A stretch of 64,000 nucleotides of DNA from Intestinimonas butyriciproducens (lineage in GTDB: Bacteria; Bacillota; Clostridia; Oscillospirales; Butyricicoccaceae). The stretch covers positions 19,328-83,327 of the forward strand of contig NZ_JACJKW010000014.1 in NCBI RefSeq assembly GCF_016901775.1, given 5' to 3'. The position numbers were made by a program, and so were the translations under genes. The stretch's first letter is position 1. Each line of letters starts with the position of its first letter. Below are positions 8,155 to 17,158 of this stretch, piece after piece. The notes under the pieces were generated by a model, which had not been told where the DNA came from, searched no databases, and saw nothing but the letters and a program-made list of their open reading frames with translations.

Positions 8155-9333
8155 ATGAAGAAATGCGGGAAGAAAGTTTTGGCCATGATTCTGTGTCTGG
8201 GAATGGTATGGGGAGGAGGAAAGGCCGCCCAGGTGCCGGAAGAAGAGCAGCTTCAGCCTCTGGCCGGCATTCAGGCTCCCAGCGCCATTCTCATGAGCGA
8301 GGATGGCACCGTGCTTTATGAAAAAGATGCCGATACCCCCAGGGAACCGGCCAGCGTCACCAAGGTGATGACCATGCTTCTGGTGATGGAGGCTTTGGAA
8401 AATGGGCAGATCACACTGGATGAGATGGTGACCACTTCGGCCTATGCCGCCAGCATGGGAGGCAGTCAGATTTACCTGAAGGAAAACGAGCAGATGACAG
8501 TGGATGAGATGCTGAAATCGGTGGCGGTGGCTTCGGCCAACGACTGTGCCGTGGCACTGGCGGAGCATCTGGCCGGAACAGAGGAAGCCTTTGTGGCCCG
8601 GATGAATGAACGGGCCGCACAGCTGGGGATGGAGAACACCCATTTTCAAAACTGCAACGGTCTGCCAGCCGACGGCCATGTGACCACGGCACGGGACATT
8701 GCCATGATGTCCCGCCAGCTGATGGGCCATGAAAAAATCTTTGAATATACCAGGATCTGGACCGATTGGGTGCGCAACGGTACCTTTGGCCTGACCAATA
8801 CCAACAAGATGATCAATACTTATCAGGGCATGACCGGGCTGAAAACCGGTTATACCACCGGGGCGGGATATTGCCTGTCAGCCACGGCAGAACGGGAGGG
8901 GCTTTCTCTCATCGCCGTGGTGATGGGAGCGGCCGATTCCCAAAGCCGCAATGCCGATGCGGCCGCCCTTCTCAACTACGGCTTTGCAGGCTATCAGGCG
9001 GTGCCCATTACAGCAGACCAGCCCATCATGCCGGTGCCGGTGCTGCTGGGGAAACAGGAGTATGTGCTCTGCCAGCTGGAAGAGCGGCCGCCGTTGGTGC
9101 TGAAAAAAGAATTGGTGCCCACTTTGGAAAAGGAACTGGCGATGGCGCCCTCTCTTTCGGCTCCGGTGAAAGAAGGCGCCCGGGCCGGTCTGCTCACCAT
9201 CCGCAGCCAGGGGGAAGAAATCGCCCGGATTCCGGTGGTTACAGCAGAAAAAGTGGAAAAAAAGAGTCCGGGCGGCCTGTTTCTGGAACTTTTTAAACGG
9301 TGTGCCATGGAGCGGGAAGAAGGGAGAATGTGA
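8155..9333 (+). CDS. Serine-type D-Ala-D-Ala carboxypeptidase (DacF/PBP5-like)
   Basis: This is a 392-residue exported protein with a signal peptide (about 1-25). Catalytic motifs are S67-V-T-K70, S127-A-N129 and K230-T-G232, in the order and spacing of peptidase S11 enzymes that trim the terminal D-Ala of peptidoglycan stem peptides. Residues 265-360 form the PBP5-like C-terminal domain, and a positively charged, hydrophobic end (SPGGLFLELFKRCAM) could act as an amphipathic membrane anchor. It may be vegetative (DacA-like) or sporulation-linked (DacF-like); sequence alone does not decide. It is transcribed alone, divergently from mtaB. Confidence 0.9.
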   Translation: MKKCGKKVLAMILCLGMVWGGGKAAQVPEEEQLQPLAGIQAPSAILMSEDGTVLYEKDADTPREPASVTKVMTMLLVMEALENGQITLDEMVTTSAYAASMGGSQIYLKENEQMTVDEMLKSVAVASANDCAVALAEHLAGTEEAFVARMNERAAQLGMENTHFQNCNGLPADGHVTTARDIAMMSRQLMGHEKIFEYTRIWTDWVRNGTFGLTNTNKMINTYQGMTGLKTGYTTGAGYCLSATAEREGLSLIAVVMGAADSQSRNADAAALLNYGFAGYQAVPITADQPIMPVPVLLGKQEYVLCQLEERPPLVLKKELVPTLEKELAMAPSLSAPVKEGARAGLLTIRSQGEEIARIPVVTAEKVEKKSPGGLFLELFKRCAMEREEGRM

Positions 9334-9382
9334 AAAAAATTAAAATCTTCCAGGGAATTTGCGAAATCTTCGAGAAATCCGG

Positions 9383-9411
9383 TTGTAACTCTTGATGGTT
9401 TATGATATCAT
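9383..9411 (+). promoter_or_regulatory. Promoter of the small P-loop gene
   Basis: TTGTAA (9383-9388) and TATCAT (9406-9411) are separated by 17 bases, 31 bases upstream of the start codon. Confidence 0.6.
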
Positions 9412-9442
9412 TTGATAAACAACTGTTAGGAGGAACGCACTT

Positions 9443-9856
9443 ATGGTAAAAGTCTTTATGGGCCTTCCCGGAAGTGGAAAAACTAAGCATCTTATCGATC
9501 TTGTAAATAACGCGGTGGAAAACGAGTCGGGCAATGTGGTCTGCATCGAACTGGGGCAGAAGCTGCGCTTTGACCTGAACCACAACGCCAAGCTGGTGGA
9601 CATCACCGAGTATGATTTCCAGGGCAGCTTTGAAACCCTGATGGCCTTTGTCAACGGTATGTATGCCGGCAATTATGACATCACTCACATCTTCATCGAC
9701 AGCACCCTGAAGATCGTGGGCTGCGATGATGTGGAAGCCATCGAATCCTTCCTCAGCCGTCTGGACGCTTTCAGCGAAAAGACCGGCGTCAAGTTCACTG
9801 TCAGCCTGAGCGCCGATGTGAGCCGGGCTACAGACAAGATCAAAAAGTATTTCTAA
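9443..9856 (+). CDS. Small P-loop protein of unknown role
   Basis: This 137-residue soluble protein starts with a Walker A motif (G7-LPGSG-K13-T14) and has a Walker B-like strand (DITHIFIDST, about residues 75-84). The fold is therefore a minimal P-loop NTPase of the AAA/PilT-annotated kind seen in Clostridia. There is no pilus gene nearby, so a twitching role is not supported. It has a strong TAGGAGGA ribosome binding site, its own promoter and a terminator, and is probably well expressed on its own. I do not recognise its function. Confidence 0.75.
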   Translation: MVKVFMGLPGSGKTKHLIDLVNNAVENESGNVVCIELGQKLRFDLNHNAKLVDITEYDFQGSFETLMAFVNGMYAGNYDITHIFIDSTLKIVGCDDVEAIESFLSRLDAFSEKTGVKFTVSLSADVSRATDKIKKYF

Positions 9857-9868
9857 GTGCGCGGAAGC

Positions 9869-9904
9869 GAGCGGGCGGGGCAGAATGCTCCGCCCGTTCT
9901 TTTT
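9869..9904 (+). terminator. Terminator after the P-loop gene
   Basis: GAGCGGGCGGGGC pairs with GCTCCGCCCGTTC (with G-T wobbles) around AGAAT. TTTTT follows. Confidence 0.8.
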
Positions 9905-10049
9905 GCCGGAAGAAGGCAGAAATTTGGCCTTTTTCACATTCCCATTTGCCGCGCTTTATGTTACAATGATAAAAGGCCCAATAGACCCGGCGGATCTGCC
10001 GGGCCCCGGGCATATCTTTCCGTGAACGATGAAGCAAAGAGGGTTCTGT

Positions 10050-11423
10050 GTGAAAAGACTGGGAAAAAAGTTTTTGGCAGTTGTTTTGCTGATGGGATTG
10101 ATCCTGTCTCTCAGCGGCTGCTCGGTGGAAAGCGGCGACGCTTTGGCCAGCCTGCCCCGGCTGCCGGGAGAATATCTGGCGCTGCAGCAGCAGGTGGATG
10201 CAATCCTGGCCCAGGGGTATATCCCTGCCGTGGCCGAAAGCGGTCAGAACCGTCAGGCCATGCAACAGCAGGATATCGACGGGGACGGGCAGAAGGAGAT
10301 CATCTCCTTTTACCGCAGCTCTACCAGCGGCGAATATATGATCTATGTCCATAAGCGCCAGGGAGATGACTATGTGGAGCTGGGGCATGCCAAGGGATAC
10401 GGACGGTATCTGAAAGAAGTGTCCTACCCCCGGTGTCAGAACAATGGGGCCCGGGCCATCGCCCTCAGCTGGGGCATGGAGGATGACAGTGCTTCGGGAA
10501 TGTCGGTGCACACCCTGGGCAGCGATGGGTTGAATGAAGCATTGGCTGTCCGATACAGCAATTCCTACATTGCCGATGTGGACTATGACGGGGTGGACGA
10601 AATTTTCCTCACCGCCTTTGACCGGGTGGGCGGCGCGATGGTGATGACCGCTTACGGCTTCCGGAACGGGGCCTGCACGGAGATTTCTCAGACGCCCCTG
10701 TCTTCCGATGTGAAAAATGTGGTGAAGATCACAAAAAGCACCATTCCCGGCCAGTGGGGTCTGTCTCTTTATGTGGACAGCCTGGCGGCCACCGGCGGCT
10801 ATATCACCGACATCGTGGAGCTGCGCAGCGGCGTTTTGACCAATACCACCCTGGGCAGCGGCAGCAAACGCAGCGCCGCCACCTGGCGTCCGGTGAATAT
10901 CACCTGTCAGGATATTGACAATGACGGGATTCCGGAAGTGCCGCTGGGAGATATGCTCCCCGGCTATACCGATCCGGAGGCGGCAGATACCATGTGGAAA
11001 CTGCGATGGACCCGCTTTGAAAACGGCGGCGCCAGTGGCGTGGCTATAGAGACTTTCCACGCCCCGGCGGACGGATGGTATTTTCAGTGGCCGGAGACAT
11101 GGGGCAGCAATGTGAGCGCCCAGCGCAAGAGCGAGGCGGGAATCATCAAGACCACCTTCCTGGTGCCGGTGGAAGGGGCGGAAGAGGGGTACCTTTTCCA
11201 GGGAGAGAACAATGTGCTGCTCCAGATCTGGATGTTTACCGGAGACAACCGGCAGGAATATTTTGCTAGCAGCGGCATGGAATGGCTGCACACCAGCGAC
11301 AACGCCATCTATGGCTATTCCCTGCCGGAAAACGGTTATCCCCAGTTGTCCCTCAGTGCCGATCAGGTGGCGCGGAGTTTTCATGCAATCACAAAGGAAT
11401 GGACTTCGGAGGTTTTCAGCTGA
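10050..11423 (+). CDS. Lipoprotein with three Ca-loop/FG-GAP-like motifs
   Basis: This is a 457-residue lipoprotein. The basic start VKRLGKKF is followed by a hydrophobic core and the lipobox LSLSGC with the lipidated Cys at 24. Three DxDxDG-type loops (DIDGDGQKE, DVDYDGVDE, DIDNDGIPE) resemble the calcium loops of FG-GAP/VCBS beta-propellers. The GTG at 10050 is chosen over the ATG at 10029 because AGAGGG sits 6 bases upstream and the signal peptide then has normal length. Its stop codon lies 2 bases before a response-regulator gene, so it is the first gene of a lipoprotein-regulator-kinase operon. It may be an accessory sensor of that pair; this is inference. Confidence 0.8.
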   Translation: MKRLGKKFLAVVLLMGLILSLSGCSVESGDALASLPRLPGEYLALQQQVDAILAQGYIPAVAESGQNRQAMQQQDIDGDGQKEIISFYRSSTSGEYMIYVHKRQGDDYVELGHAKGYGRYLKEVSYPRCQNNGARAIALSWGMEDDSASGMSVHTLGSDGLNEALAVRYSNSYIADVDYDGVDEIFLTAFDRVGGAMVMTAYGFRNGACTEISQTPLSSDVKNVVKITKSTIPGQWGLSLYVDSLAATGGYITDIVELRSGVLTNTTLGSGSKRSAATWRPVNITCQDIDNDGIPEVPLGDMLPGYTDPEAADTMWKLRWTRFENGGASGVAIETFHAPADGWYFQWPETWGSNVSAQRKSEAGIIKTTFLVPVEGAEEGYLFQGENNVLLQIWMFTGDNRQEYFASSGMEWLHTSDNAIYGYSLPENGYPQLSLSADQVARSFHAITKEWTSEVFS

Positions 11424-11425
11424 TT

Positions 11426-12112
11426 ATGAATAAAAAAGTGTTGATTCTGGAAGATGAGGACAATATCCGCAGTTTTGTGGTCATCAATCTGAAGCGGGCC
11501 GGATATGAGACGGTGGAATTTGCCCTGGGAGAGGATGCGGTCACTTATGTGCGCACCCACAACGATGTGGATGTGGCCATTCTGGATGTGATGCTCCCGG
11601 ACATCGACGGCTTTGAAGTCTGCCGTCGCATCCGGGGCAGCGGCAGCCGGATGGGCATCATCATGCTCACCGCGTTGTCCCAGGAAAACGATAAGATCAA
11701 CGGTTTTATGACCGGGGCGGACGATTATGTGGGCAAGCCCTTTTCGGTGGTGGAGCTGGTGGCCCGGGTGGACGCTTTGTACCGCCGCCTGACCCAAGGC
11801 AGCTTCAATGCCGATGTGATCACTTCCGGACCGTTTTCTCTCAACCTCCGTTCACGGGAGCTGATGAAAAACGGACAGAGGATCGATCTGACCCAGGTGG
11901 AATATCTGCTGATGAAGAATTTCCTGGAAAACCGGGGGCGTGCCCTGGCCCGGGACGAGATTATGAACGAAGTGTGGGGGCGGGATTACCACGGAGACCT
12001 GAAAGTGGTGGATGTGAACATCCGCCGTCTGCGGCTGAAAATCGAAGACGATGCCGCAGCTCCCAAGTATATCGCCACCATCTGGGGATTCGGCTATAAA
12101 TGGGAAGCTTAA
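11426..12112 (+). CDS. OmpR/PhoB-family response regulator
   Basis: This is a 228-residue protein. The receiver domain (1-120) has acidic pocket E9-D10-E11, the phospho-acceptor D54 in AILDVMLPDIDG and the conserved lysine in DDYVGKPF. A winged-helix DNA-binding domain (about 130-228) ends in TIWGFGYKW. The start at 11426 (MNKKVLILEDED) follows GGAGG at 11408 by a rather long gap, so it may rely on translational coupling to the lipoprotein gene. Its partner kinase follows after 18 bases. Target genes are not evident. Confidence 0.92.
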   Translation: MNKKVLILEDEDNIRSFVVINLKRAGYETVEFALGEDAVTYVRTHNDVDVAILDVMLPDIDGFEVCRRIRGSGSRMGIIMLTALSQENDKINGFMTGADDYVGKPFSVVELVARVDALYRRLTQGSFNADVITSGPFSLNLRSRELMKNGQRIDLTQVEYLLMKNFLENRGRALARDEIMNEVWGRDYHGDLKVVDVNIRRLRLKIEDDAAAPKYIATIWGFGYKWEA

Positions 12113-12130
12113 GCAGGAGCGGGAGAGAGA

Positions 12131-13645
12131 ATGGCTGAAGGAATCAAGAAACAGGCGGGGGACGGCCCCATGAAAAAAGCGGCCCTTTGGCTGAGCCGGC
12201 ATAAAATGAGCGGGATCAAACGGCGGTGGATCGTCAACAACATGAGCATCGTCGTGCTTTTGCTTGCCATCATGTTTATCGCCGTGGGAGCGGCCACCAC
12301 CAATTATTTTTACGATTCTCTTCATACCAGCCTGCAAAGCCGGGCCAATTCCAGCGCCAAAAACTTTTCCTCCTATATGAGCTCTACCTATGATGAGTTT
12401 TATGGCTATGCCCAGCAGCAGATCACCGAATTCAGTGACAAAGACAAAATGGAGATGCAGGTGCTGGACAGCAACGGGCTGATCATCAGTTCCTCCACCG
12501 GTCTGGTGGCGGGCACTGTGCCGGCCACCAACGATGTGAATCTGTGCATCGAGACCGGCGAGATGCAGTCCTTCACCGGTTATGACCCTTCCACCGAAGA
12601 GCGGATCATGGCGGTGACGGCTCCGGTGTTCCGGAAAAACAGCCAGGATCTCATCGGGGAAGTGCGCTTTGTCACATCCCTTAAGCTGCTGGACCGGCAG
12701 GTGGGGCAGATTTATCTGATGCTGGCCGGGGCCGCCCTGGCGGTGCTGCTTTTGCTCACCGTGACCAACCAGTTTTTCATCCATTCCATCGTCAACCCGG
12801 TGCTGAAAATCAACGAACTGGCTCAGAAGATCGCCCAGGGGCAGTATGGAGCCAGGCTGGATATGGATTTCCGGGATGAAATGGGAGAGCTTTGCAACAC
12901 CATCAACAATATGTCCACCGAGATCGCCCGGATGGAAAAGCTGAAAAACGACTTTATCTCTTCGGTGTCCCACGAGCTGCGCACACCCCTTACCGCCATC
13001 GGCGGCTGGGCCGAGACGGTGGAAAACAATCTGGATGACAAAAACACCGTGGAGACCGGGTTGGACATCATCCGCAAGGAGACCACCCGTCTGTCCCGGA
13101 TGGTGGAAGAGCTGCTGGATTTTTCCCGGCTGGAAAGCGGCCGGATGAAACTCCAGACCGAAGTGCTGGATCTGCGGGGAGAAGTGTACGACGCCCTGTT
13201 TGTCTATAACGAGATGCTTCGGCAGGAGGGCATCGAAACCAGCTACCACGAACCTTCTCAGCCGGTGTATGTCAGCGGCGACCGCAACCGGCTGCGCCAG
13301 GTGTTCCTCAATATCATTGATAACGCTGCGAAATATGGCGTCAGCGGCGGCAAAGTGGAGATTTCCATCGGGGTGGAGGAACAAAGCGCCGTGGTGCGCA
13401 TCCGGGACTATGGCCAGGGCATTCCGGCCGATGAGCTGCCCTTGGTCAAGGAAAAATTCTTCAAGGGCAGCGCCCGCCAGAGAGGGGCCGGTATCGGTCT
13501 GGCCGTGTGCGATGAGATCGTGGCCATGCACGACGGCTCTCTGGATATCGACAGCATTTATGGGGAGGGCACCACGGTGAGCATCCGTCTGCCCATGGCC
13601 CCGTCTATGGGAGGAACCGATGAAACAACAACCGAAGGAATTTAA
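12131..13645 (+). CDS. Membrane sensor histidine kinase
   Basis: This is a 504-residue protein. TM1 lies at about 38-62, an extracytoplasmic sensor domain at about 63-195 and TM2 at about 196-220, followed by HAMP (220-270). The HisKA domain has the phospho-acceptor H281 in SVSHELRTPLTAIGG. The HATPase domain has NIIDNAAKYG (N box), DYGQGIP (G1) and GAGIGLAVCDEIV (G2). It overlaps the DUF1385 gene by 26 bases. With the preceding regulator it forms a two-component system; the sensed signal is unknown. An alternative start is the ATG at 12170. Confidence 0.92.
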   Translation: MAEGIKKQAGDGPMKKAALWLSRHKMSGIKRRWIVNNMSIVVLLLAIMFIAVGAATTNYFYDSLHTSLQSRANSSAKNFSSYMSSTYDEFYGYAQQQITEFSDKDKMEMQVLDSNGLIISSSTGLVAGTVPATNDVNLCIETGEMQSFTGYDPSTEERIMAVTAPVFRKNSQDLIGEVRFVTSLKLLDRQVGQIYLMLAGAALAVLLLLTVTNQFFIHSIVNPVLKINELAQKIAQGQYGARLDMDFRDEMGELCNTINNMSTEIARMEKLKNDFISSVSHELRTPLTAIGGWAETVENNLDDKNTVETGLDIIRKETTRLSRMVEELLDFSRLESGRMKLQTEVLDLRGEVYDALFVYNEMLRQEGIETSYHEPSQPVYVSGDRNRLRQVFLNIIDNAAKYGVSGGKVEISIGVEEQSAVVRIRDYGQGIPADELPLVKEKFFKGSARQRGAGIGLAVCDEIVAMHDGSLDIDSIYGEGTTVSIRLPMAPSMGGTDETTTEGI

Positions 13646-14561
13646 AACCACCATCGGCGGCCAGGCCCTCATCGAGGGCATTCTGATGCGCGGTCCCCGC
13701 AAGACCGCCATCGTGGTGCGCAAGCCCGATGGGGAGTTTGCCATAAAGGAAGAAGAAGTGGGGACCGTCCGGAAAAATCCGGTGCTGCGTCTGCCTTTGA
13801 TCCGGGGTGTTCTGGGATTCTGGGATTCCATGAAATACGGCATCAGCGCTCTGACCTATTCCGCTGAGTTTTTTGAAGAGGAAGACCCTTCCCAGCAGCC
13901 GGGAAAGGTGGAAAGCTGGCTTCTCAAAAAGTTCGGCAGCGAAAAGCTGGATAAAATTCTCATGGGTTTTGCCCTGGTCACCGGTATCGCTCTGCCTGTG
14001 GCGCTGTTTATTCTGCTGCCCACCCTTTTGGCGGGGTTTCTCCCCAACGGATCTTCCAACATCCTGCGCAATTTGCTGGAAGGCGTGGTGCGCATTCTGA
14101 TTTTTCTGGCTTTTATTATTGTCACATCCAAGCAGAGCGATATCAAGCGGACCTATATGTATCACGGGGCCGAGCACAAAACCATTGCCTGTTATGAAAA
14201 AGGCTGGGAGCTGACGGTGGACAACATCCGCCAGTGCAGCCGGTTTCATCCCCGCTGCGGTACCAGCTTTTTGTTTGTGGTGATGATCATCAGCATTCTG
14301 GTCTTTTCGGTGTTTACCTGGCAGAGCCCCTGGGTTCGCATGGCCCTGCGGCTTTTGCTTCTGCCTGTGGTGGTGGGCATCAGTTATGAGATCAACCGGT
14401 GGGTGGGCCGCCATGACAATGGACTTTCCATGGCTCTGCGGGCGCCGGGACTGTTTTTGCAGCGTTTTACGACCAATGAGCCGGACGACAGCATGATCGA
14501 GGTGGCCATCGAGGCCATCCGGCGGGTCATTCCCGAAAATCAAGGAGAAGACAGGTGGTAA
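13620..14561 (+). CDS. DUF1385 (YqhQ-like) membrane protein
   Basis: This is a 313-residue protein. It opens with the family hallmark TTIGGQALIEGILMRGP and contains the conserved core YHGAEHKTIACYE, then HPRCGTSFLF, between four or five membrane helices (about 115-145, 155-175, 210-230, 235-255). Its biochemical role is unknown. In Clostridia it is commonly beside prmC and prfA; here prmC follows after 6 bases. Its start lies inside the histidine-kinase gene, so expression is probably coupled to it. Confidence 0.9.
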   Translation: MKQQPKEFKTTIGGQALIEGILMRGPRKTAIVVRKPDGEFAIKEEEVGTVRKNPVLRLPLIRGVLGFWDSMKYGISALTYSAEFFEEEDPSQQPGKVESWLLKKFGSEKLDKILMGFALVTGIALPVALFILLPTLLAGFLPNGSSNILRNLLEGVVRILIFLAFIIVTSKQSDIKRTYMYHGAEHKTIACYEKGWELTVDNIRQCSRFHPRCGTSFLFVVMIISILVFSVFTWQSPWVRMALRLLLLPVVVGISYEINRWVGRHDNGLSMALRAPGLFLQRFTTNEPDDSMIEVAIEAIRRVIPENQGEDRW

Positions 14562-14567
14562 TGGGAT

Positions 14568-15443
14568 ATGGTAGGCACCATTTCGGATGTATATTTGGAC
14601 TTGCGCAATGAACTGCGTCATCACGGGGTCACCTCGGCCCCTTTGGAGGCCAAGGAACTGCTGGCTTTTGCCCTGGAGATCCCACGGGCGGAATTTAATG
14701 AGCGCAGCGGGAGCTACCTTTTCGACGAACAGCTGAAGCGGCTGAATGAGCTGAAAAGCCGTCGTTTGAAAGGGGAACCCTTGGCTCATATCATCGGGGA
14801 ATGGGATTTTTATTCCCTCACCTTTACTTTGACCCCCGGCGTGCTCATCCCCCGGCCGGACACCGAAACGCTGGTGGATGCCGGCCTGGCCTTTTTCAGC
14901 CGCCGGGAACGGGGCAGGATGCTGGATCTGTGCTGCGGCAGCGGCTGCGTGGGCATCGCTTTGCTGAAAAATCTGCCGGATACCATCAGCTGTGTCTTTG
15001 CCGACACCTCCGAGGAAGCTTTGGCGGTGACCAAGGAAAACCTGGTGCGTCACCGGCTGACATTTCGAGGGCTGACGGTGGCCCAGGATGCGCTGAAACC
15101 CTGTGACCCGGCTCTGGGCAAATTCAATCTCATCGTTTCCAATCCACCCTATATTCCCACCGGGGACATTCCGGGGCTGGATGTGAGCGTGAAGGATTAT
15201 GAGCCTCATGTGGCGCTGGACGGCGGGGCCGACGGATTGGATTTCTATCGGGCCATTGCCGCAAATTTCAAAGACGCTCTGACCAAAAACGGTATGCTGG
15301 CCTTTGAGTGCGGTATGGGCCAGGCCCAGCAGCTGGAGGAAATTATGAGGGAAAATGGATACGAGGATATCCGTATTCTCCGGGATTTCTCCGGTGTGGA
15401 GCGGGTGGTCACCGGTGTGCGCACACCGCCGGAAAAGATGTAA
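14568..15443 (+). CDS. prmC: Release-factor glutamine methyltransferase PrmC
   Basis: This 291-residue SAM-dependent enzyme methylates the GGQ glutamine of release factors RF1 and RF2. A helical N-terminal substrate domain (1-80) is followed by a Rossmann methyltransferase domain with SAM loop LDLCCGSGCVGIA and the catalytic NPPYIP motif. GEWDFYSLTFTLTPGVLIPRPDTE is the family linker (shown here as a conserved stretch at about 80-103). Length is normal. A neighbouring prfA is absent from this window. Confidence 0.95.
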   Translation: MVGTISDVYLDLRNELRHHGVTSAPLEAKELLAFALEIPRAEFNERSGSYLFDEQLKRLNELKSRRLKGEPLAHIIGEWDFYSLTFTLTPGVLIPRPDTETLVDAGLAFFSRRERGRMLDLCCGSGCVGIALLKNLPDTISCVFADTSEEALAVTKENLVRHRLTFRGLTVAQDALKPCDPALGKFNLIVSNPPYIPTGDIPGLDVSVKDYEPHVALDGGADGLDFYRAIAANFKDALTKNGMLAFECGMGQAQQLEEIMRENGYEDIRILRDFSGVERVVTGVRTPPEKM

Positions 15444-15447
15444 AAAA

Positions 15448-15461
15448 CGAACAAATGTTGC
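15448..15461. promoter_or_regulatory. SOS (LexA/DinR) box upstream of recA
   Basis: CGAACAAATGTTGC matches the Gram-positive LexA box (CGAAC-N4-GTTCG) in the left half-site and in GTT of the right one. It overlaps the -35 element of the recA promoter, so bound LexA would block RNA polymerase. lexA itself is not in this window. Confidence 0.75.
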
Positions 15462-15486
15462 ATAATCCGATGCCAGGGTGTATACT
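15458..15486 (+). promoter_or_regulatory. Promoter of recA-recX
   Basis: TTGCAT (15458-15463) and TATACT (15481-15486) have a 17-base spacer. The -10 is 24 bases upstream of the recA start codon, and the -35 is inside the SOS box. Confidence 0.7.
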
Positions 15487-15510
15487 GGTGTCACGATAGG
15501 GGGTTACGCT

Positions 15511-16632
15511 ATGGATAAGAAAAAAGCATTGGAAACAGCCCTGGCGCAGATCGAAAAGGCCTATGGCAAAGGCTCGGTGATGCGTCTGGGAGAAAATACA
15601 GCCATGAATGTGGAAGCCATCTCCACCGGTTCCATCGCTCTGGATCTGGCTTTGGGGATCGGCGGTGTGCCCAGAGGGCGTATTGTGGAGATCTATGGAC
15701 CGGAATCTTCCGGTAAGACCACATTGGCCCTCCATGTGGCCGCAGCGGCTCAGAAAGAAGGGGGCGAAGCTGCCTTCATCGATGCGGAACACGCTTTGGA
15801 CCCGGTGTATGCCAAAGCCCTGGGCGTGGATGTGGACCGGCTGCTGGTCTCTCAGCCTGACACCGGTGAGCAGGCGCTGGAGATCACCGAGGCCCTGGTG
15901 CGCAGCGGCGCAGTGGATGTAGTGGTGGTGGACTCGGTGGCCGCTCTGGTGCCCCGGGCCGAAATCGAAGGGGAGATGGGGGATTCCTTTGTGGGCCTTC
16001 ATGCCCGCCTCATGTCCCAGGCTTTGCGGAAGCTGGCCGGCGCCATCTCCAAATCCAACTGCGTGGTCATTTTCATCAACCAGCTGCGCGAAAAGGTGGG
16101 CGTGGTCTACGGCAATCCGGAAGTGACCACTGGCGGCCGGGCGCTGAAATTCTATTCCAGCGTACGCATTGAGATCCGCCGGGCCGAGCACATCAAAAAT
16201 GGCAGCACCAACATCGGCAGCCGTACCAAGGCCAAAGTGGTGAAAAACAAAATGGCCCCTCCCTTCAAGGAGGCTCAGTTCGACATCATGTATGGCGAAG
16301 GCATTTCCAAGTTGGGCGAGATTCTTGATCTGGGCTGCGATCTGGGCGTGCTGCAAAAGAGCGGCGCCTGGTATTACCGGGGCGAGACCCGTCTGGGCCA
16401 GGGCCGGGATGCGGCCAAACAGTATTTCCGGGACAATCCGGAAGAGGCTCAGCAGGTGGAAGAAGCCATCCGTCAGGCTCTGAAGGACAAACTGTCGGAA
16501 AACACCGCCCGGGGCGGAAAAGCGGCCGCCAAGGCTGCCACACCTCCGGCACCTCCGGCTCCCCGGACTCCGGCGGCTGCCAAGGGCGGAGTGGAAGTAT
16601 TTGCCGATGATTTTGAGGATGACAAGGAATAA
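15511..16632 (+). CDS. recA: Recombinase RecA
   Basis: This is a 373-residue protein. It has Walker [10 protein letters not shown], the MAW-region helix, Walker [13 protein letters not shown], the L1/L2 DNA-binding loops ([20 protein letters not shown]) and a C-terminal domain ending in an Ala/Pro-rich, acidic tail. It forms the ATP-dependent filament for homologous recombination and triggers LexA cleavage. The start is [10 protein letters not shown] at 15511; an in-frame upstream extension falls within the promoter. It is followed by recX, its modulator, and is controlled by the SOS box at 15448. Confidence 0.98.
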   Translation: MDKKKALETALAQIEKAYGKGSVMRLGENTAMNVEAISTGSIALDLALGIGGVPRGRIVEIYGPESSGKTTLALHVAAAAQKEGGEAAFIDAEHALDPVYAKALGVDVDRLLVSQPDTGEQALEITEALVRSGAVDVVVVDSVAALVPRAEIEGEMGDSFVGLHARLMSQALRKLAGAISKSNCVVIFINQLREKVGVVYGNPEVTTGGRALKFYSSVRIEIRRAEHIKNGSTNIGSRTKAKVVKNKMAPPFKEAQFDIMYGEGISKLGEILDLGCDLGVLQKSGAWYYRGETRLGQGRDAAKQYFRDNPEEAQQVEEAIRQALKDKLSENTARGGKAAAKAATPPAPPAPRTPAAAKGGVEVFADDFEDDKE

Positions 16633-16653
16633 CAGACAAAGGACGGTAGGGGC

Positions 16654-17154
16654 ATGAACGAGCAGAACAAAGCGGTATTGGATTACGCCGCCCGGCTGCT
16701 GGCGCCTCGGGCCATGAGCGAAAAAATGCTGCGGGACAAACTGACGGCCAAAAATTTTCCCCAGGAGGGCATCGATTATGCCGTGGAACGGCTGACCGAG
16801 CTGGGTGCTCTCAACGATGGGGAATATGCCCGTATGGTGGCCCGGTATTATGTGGATCGGGGCTTTGGCCGGCAGAAGGTGGATCAGGAGCTGCGCCGCC
16901 GGGGCATCAGTCATGAGATCGCCCAGGAGATTTTGCCTGGTCTGGCCCCTTGCAGCCGTCAGGTGGTGGCTTATCTGGAAAAAACCATCCGGGGCCACTA
17001 CACCGACAAACGGCTTTTGCGTAAAGCCGCCGCCGGGCTTTACCGGCGAGGCTTTTCCTGGGAGCAGATCAACACCGCCATCGATGTGTACTGCGATCCC
17101 CAGCTGCGGGAAGAGCCGGGAGAGCAGGAAAATGTGGAGGATAGGGAGGAATAG
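16654..17154 (+). CDS. recX: RecA modulator RecX
   Basis: This is a 166-residue, fully helical, basic protein made of three-helix repeats (SEKMLRDKLTAKNF, YVDRGFGRQKVDQELRRRGI, KAAAGLYRRGFSWEQINTAI). RecX caps or destabilises RecA filaments. It sits 21 bases after recA under the same SOS promoter, the usual arrangement. Its stop is 4 bases before the rimO start. Confidence 0.93.
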   Translation: MNEQNKAVLDYAARLLAPRAMSEKMLRDKLTAKNFPQEGIDYAVERLTELGALNDGEYARMVARYYVDRGFGRQKVDQELRRRGISHEIAQEILPGLAPCSRQVVAYLEKTIRGHYTDKRLLRKAAAGLYRRGFSWEQINTAIDVYCDPQLREEPGEQENVEDREE

Positions 17155-17158
17155 ACTT

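Noticed and set aside
9931..9967. A promoter for the lipoprotein-kinase operon using TACAAT at 9962
   Set aside because: No -35 sequence at acceptable spacing was found, so it was not listed as a feature.
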